Positions 61,071 to 64,000 of a stretch of DNA of 64,000 nt are shown one piece after another. This DNA comes from Nicotiana tabacum (taxonomy: Eukaryota; Streptophyta; Magnoliopsida; Solanales; Solanaceae): assembly GCF_000715075.1 (NCBI RefSeq), contig NC_134082.1, positions 106,122,399-106,186,398 of the forward strand, in the 5' to 3' direction. The first letter of the stretch is position 1, and each line of letters opens with the position of its first letter. The notes under the pieces were generated by a model, which was not told the origin of the DNA, made no database searches, and worked only from the letters and a program-made list of their open reading frames with translations. The translations under genes and the position numbers were made by a program.

Positions 61071-61213
61071 AATTAGAACAAAATAAGAAGAGTAAAGCTT
61101 TCACTTTATTAAAATACGGGATAATAGAGTTTCACACTTTGCCGAATACAAAACAAAACTGGATTACAACCCTGGAATAATCCAAAAAAACAAGAAAGAA
61201 AAATTACAGCCCA

Positions 61214-61764
61214 CTACCAAGACTCCCTCCGGGTAGGAAGGGGAGTAGCCATCCAATTGTTGATATTTGCCCTAGGCCCCACAAACTGTACATCTAACCT
61301 ACTGGACCCTTCTCCAGCTTCTATCATGTTGACATCGGCGAACAACCTTTCAAAGCCCTCATTCAAATCTCCATCTGGCCCAATCAGTGGTCCGAGAACT
61401 TTTGGGACCGATAACTTTCTGATACCTGCTCTGACAAATGATCTGGATAGGCGCGGGATTGGCTTGGGAAGGACCCAGACTCTTTTCCTTAACTTGCGGG
61501 CCCGTCTCACATCCGCCGCTGTAGGCCTGAACCCCAACCCAAAGGTATCCAGATTTTTGGGCAAAGAAACCGACTGAACAATACCCTGAAGATCAGCCCC
61601 TAAACCTTTGCCTGACACAAACCCGTTCTTCAACATCTCCGAGGCTACTATGACAGTTGCAGCTGCTATTTTGGGAAGTGGGATGCTTTCACCTTCGGGA
61701 ACTTTGTCCACTAAAACCGTATCGAAAACCTGGTAAACCCACAGTCCCTTATCATCATCAGTCT
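61214..61764 (-). pseudogene. G-patch-like segment between protease and RT of element B
   Basis: The minus frame holds ASEMLKNGFVSGKGLGADLQ..GIV, fitting the G-patch pattern (GhxxGxGLGxxxxG), then FGLGFRPTAADVRRARK. Such segments follow the protease in many plant Tat elements (recalled). The part that normally joins protease to this region is shortened, with a frame change near 61765. It probably binds nucleic acid. Confidence 0.55.
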
Positions 61765-62586
61765 CTATGAAGTGTACGATGGCATCGTTAATTCAAGTAT
61801 GATGTCACCCACTGTGTCTGTATCACCACTATCGAACCCTCGAACATAGATGCTGTTCTTGTGAATCCTGTCACCATCGACCTTCAGTTTGTTCAATGTG
61901 GTCAAAGGACAGATATTGGCACTGGACCCATTATCAATCAATACTCGAGTGACTACCGAGTCTTCGCACTTCACGGTCAAATAAAGGGCTCTATTATGTT
62001 CTGTACCCTCCATGGGCAACTCGTCGTCTGAAAAAGTGACCCTGTTGACCTCGAAAATCTTGTTTGCTATTTTCTCCAGATGATTCACAGAGATCTTATC
62101 CAGAACATGGGCTTCGTTCAAAATTTTCATCAATACCTGGCGATGCTCATCTGAATGGATCAACAACGATAACAATGAGATCCGTGCCGGGGTCTTTCTC
62201 AACTGCTCCACAATGGAATAATCTTGCGCCTTCATTTTCTTTAAAAATTCTTCCGCCTCTTCCTCGGTAACTGGATTCTTTGTCGCTACTGGATTGGCCC
62301 TTCTTAACTCTACGGGGGCAAAACACCTTCCTGAACGAGTTAACCACTGTGCCTCACATATTTCTTCCACAACCTCCTTCCCCTTATGCATTACCATTAC
62401 TTGACTGTAGCTCCATGGCACAACTTTCTCGCTGATTATAAGCACCTGCGTTATTGGCCTGATAACAACTGGTCCTATGCATGCCCCCTTCACGGCTACT
62501 GGCTTGCTTGATATCCCTTGCACCGTTACTTTGACCGACTCTGGATTCTTGGCAACATCAGACAAACTCTTCCTCATCACCACCAC
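61765..62586 (-). pseudogene. Tat element B aspartic protease region
   Basis: Retroviral-type protease signature VTRVLIDNGSSANICPLTTL, downstream of a linker (LPMEGTEHNRALYLTVKCED). The second conserved protease block usually seen after this (LLGRPWIH type) is not found before the frame ends at 61765, so an internal deletion is likely. It would cleave the Gag-Pol precursor. Confidence 0.7.
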
Positions 62587-64000
62587 TGGCTTGCTTCTAC
62601 CCTTCCCAACTGTACTACCGCTTTTCCACTGACCGACTTTTCCTTCGGACTGGCACGGATCATCATTACCGTCTGTGAGGGCTTCTTGAGCTTCCCTCCT
62701 TCGTGCACTAGTTTGATCATGTGGGCTTCATGGTGTGCCGGCAACGGGTTCTGATTGATATTAGGTACCTCTGGCTCTTGGACCTCAATCCTATTTGTGT
62801 CAATAAGATCTTGTACAGTAGTCTTCAACTTCCAACACTTCTCAGTATCATGCCCGGAAGCCCCCGAACAATATTCACAGCTTACCGAGTGGTCCAGATT
62901 TTTGGGAAGGGGATTTGGCAATTTGGGCTCCACAGGACTCAATAGGCCCAACTACCTTAATTTGTGGAACATAGTAGTATAGGTTTCTCCCAGCAGAGTG
63001 AATGTTCTCTGCCTCTGCACCCTTTCATTCCTGAAAGTCTGATTCCCATGGAAACCTGGTCCCGAAGGATTCCTGTAGGCCCTTGGTGGTGGATATGTGT
63101 TTTGTGGAGGCGAATATGTATTTTGTGGAGGTGGATATGTATTTTTTGGAGGTGGATATGTGTTGTTTGGAGGTGGATATGTGTTGTTTGGAGGTGGATA
63201 TGTATTTTGGGGAGCCAGCGCACGCCATTGCGGGCGAGCCGGGGGCTGGGTGTAAGTTTGGGCGTGATAGACAGAGAAATGTGGCTCTTGTAGTGGGTAG
63301 TAGGGCTATGGAGGGCCGTATGGAATGTGTGGTAATTTGAGTGGTGGGGTCTAGGTTGGTAGTGAGAGGGGGGGCCTCTGGATCTGAACCAAGTACCTGC
63401 CTCGACTGTTGCGACATCTTCCCTTTTCTTCTTTTCGAGCGCACCTCCCGTGCCTATCTGGATGGCCTGAATGGTTGCTTTAATCGCTGAATAGCTCAGG
63501 ATTTTGTTGGACTTAAGTCCCTCTTCAATCATACCGCCCATTTTTACTACTTCTTTGAAAGATTTGCCAACTGAAGTCACCAGGTGACCGAAGTAAGTTG
63601 GCTCCAGAGTCTGCAGAAAGTAGTCCACCATCTCCCCCTCTCTCATCGGAGGATCAACTCTTGCCGCCTGCTCTCTCCAGCGGAACCCAAATTCTCGGAA
63701 GCTTTCCCCGGGTTTCTTCTTAAGTTTCAGCAATGTGAGACGGTCAGGGATGATCTCAAGGTTGTACTGAAAGTGACCTGCAAATGCTTATGCTAGATCG
63801 TCCCAGGTGTACCACCTGCTCGGATCCTGTCTTGTGTACCATTCCAGTGCAGAACCGCTCAGACTCTAACCGAAGTAAGCTATCAGCAGCTTATCTTTAC
63901 CACCTGCTCTTCTCATCTTGCTGCAAAAACCTTGCAAATGTGCCATCGGATCACCGTGCCCCTCGTATAGATCAAACTTTGGCATCTTGAACCCTGCCGG
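62577..64000 (-). pseudogene. Tat element B gag (5' end outside the window)
   Basis: Minus-strand reading from the window edge gives MPKFDLYEGHGDPMAHLQGF, YFG-stop-SLSGSALEWYT, LLKLKKKPGESFREFGFRWR and MREGEMVDYFLQTLEPTYFG, the retrotransposon Gag domain; then a Pro-rich part with six copies of a 7-residue NTYPPPx repeat (21-bp units, about 63083-63210); then a zinc knuckle CEYCSGASGHDTEKC. Stops at 63866-63868, 63788-63790 and 62952-62954 and a frame change near 63300 break it. Confidence 0.8.

Larger units (their letters stand above)
49490..64000 (-). mobile_element. Tat-lineage element B (3' LTR to gag, 5' end outside the window)
   Basis: On the minus strand the order is gag, protease, G-patch-like segment, RT, RNase H, second RNase H, integrase, long 3' UTR with a minisatellite, polypurine tract, and a 4.46-kb 3' LTR. 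Two RNase H domains in tandem are the known mark of the Tat clade (Ogre/TatI-III relatives). Coding regions carry at least nine nonsense codons in otherwise readable frames, so the copy is inactive. It is inserted in the 3' UTR of element A. Confidence 0.85.

Overview
This is plant nuclear DNA. Protein-coding genes are split by many short AT-rich introns with GT-AG borders, and most of the remaining sequence is LTR retrotransposon. Protein families and LTR types look like Solanaceae, most likely Nicotiana; that genus call is inference from remembered family features, not a database match.

Three host genes are visible. (1) Positions 1-1473 (+): the 3' half of a GPI-anchored PI-PLC X-domain protein gene. 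(2) 19781-31309 (+): a complete DNA polymerase alpha catalytic subunit gene, 31 exons and 1532 residues, with two E2F-like sites just upstream. (3) 31804-40976 (-): a complete nicotinate phosphoribosyltransferase gene, 15 exons and 560 residues, convergent with the polymerase gene and 494 bp from its stop codon.

Mobile DNA surrounds them. 2946-9897 is a complete non-autonomous LTR element (5-bp target duplication ATAAA, PBS, PPT) with no visible gag-pol. Its interior is an antisense, intron-containing gene of the putative-gypsy-transposon (Transposase_28) type with its own TATA box and poly(A) signal, bracketed by two arrays of related 93-bp and 96-bp hairpin repeats. A second, truncated element of the same kind lies at about 16346-18843, fused to the 3' end of a chromovirus (14034-16345). 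10371-13862 is an hAT DNA transposon with a perfect 8-bp target duplication and an uninterrupted transposase ORF. 18922-19102 is a small foldback MITE. 42198-45043 is a solo chromovirus-type LTR with a perfect TAATT duplication. 45055-64000 is a nest of two Tat-lineage elements on the minus strand: the 3' end of one (45055-49489) is interrupted by a second (49490 to beyond the window), whose gag, protease, G-patch-like segment, RT, two RNase H domains and integrase are readable but broken by nonsense codons.

The most notable structure is the antisense gene cassette in the non-autonomous elements, with two intron positions shared between copies. Next come the hairpin-rich tandem arrays in the 3' untranslated regions of the Tat elements, where one motif is present about three times in one element and about 24 times in its relative. 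Exon borders and repeat counts were read by eye; no alignment or search was run.
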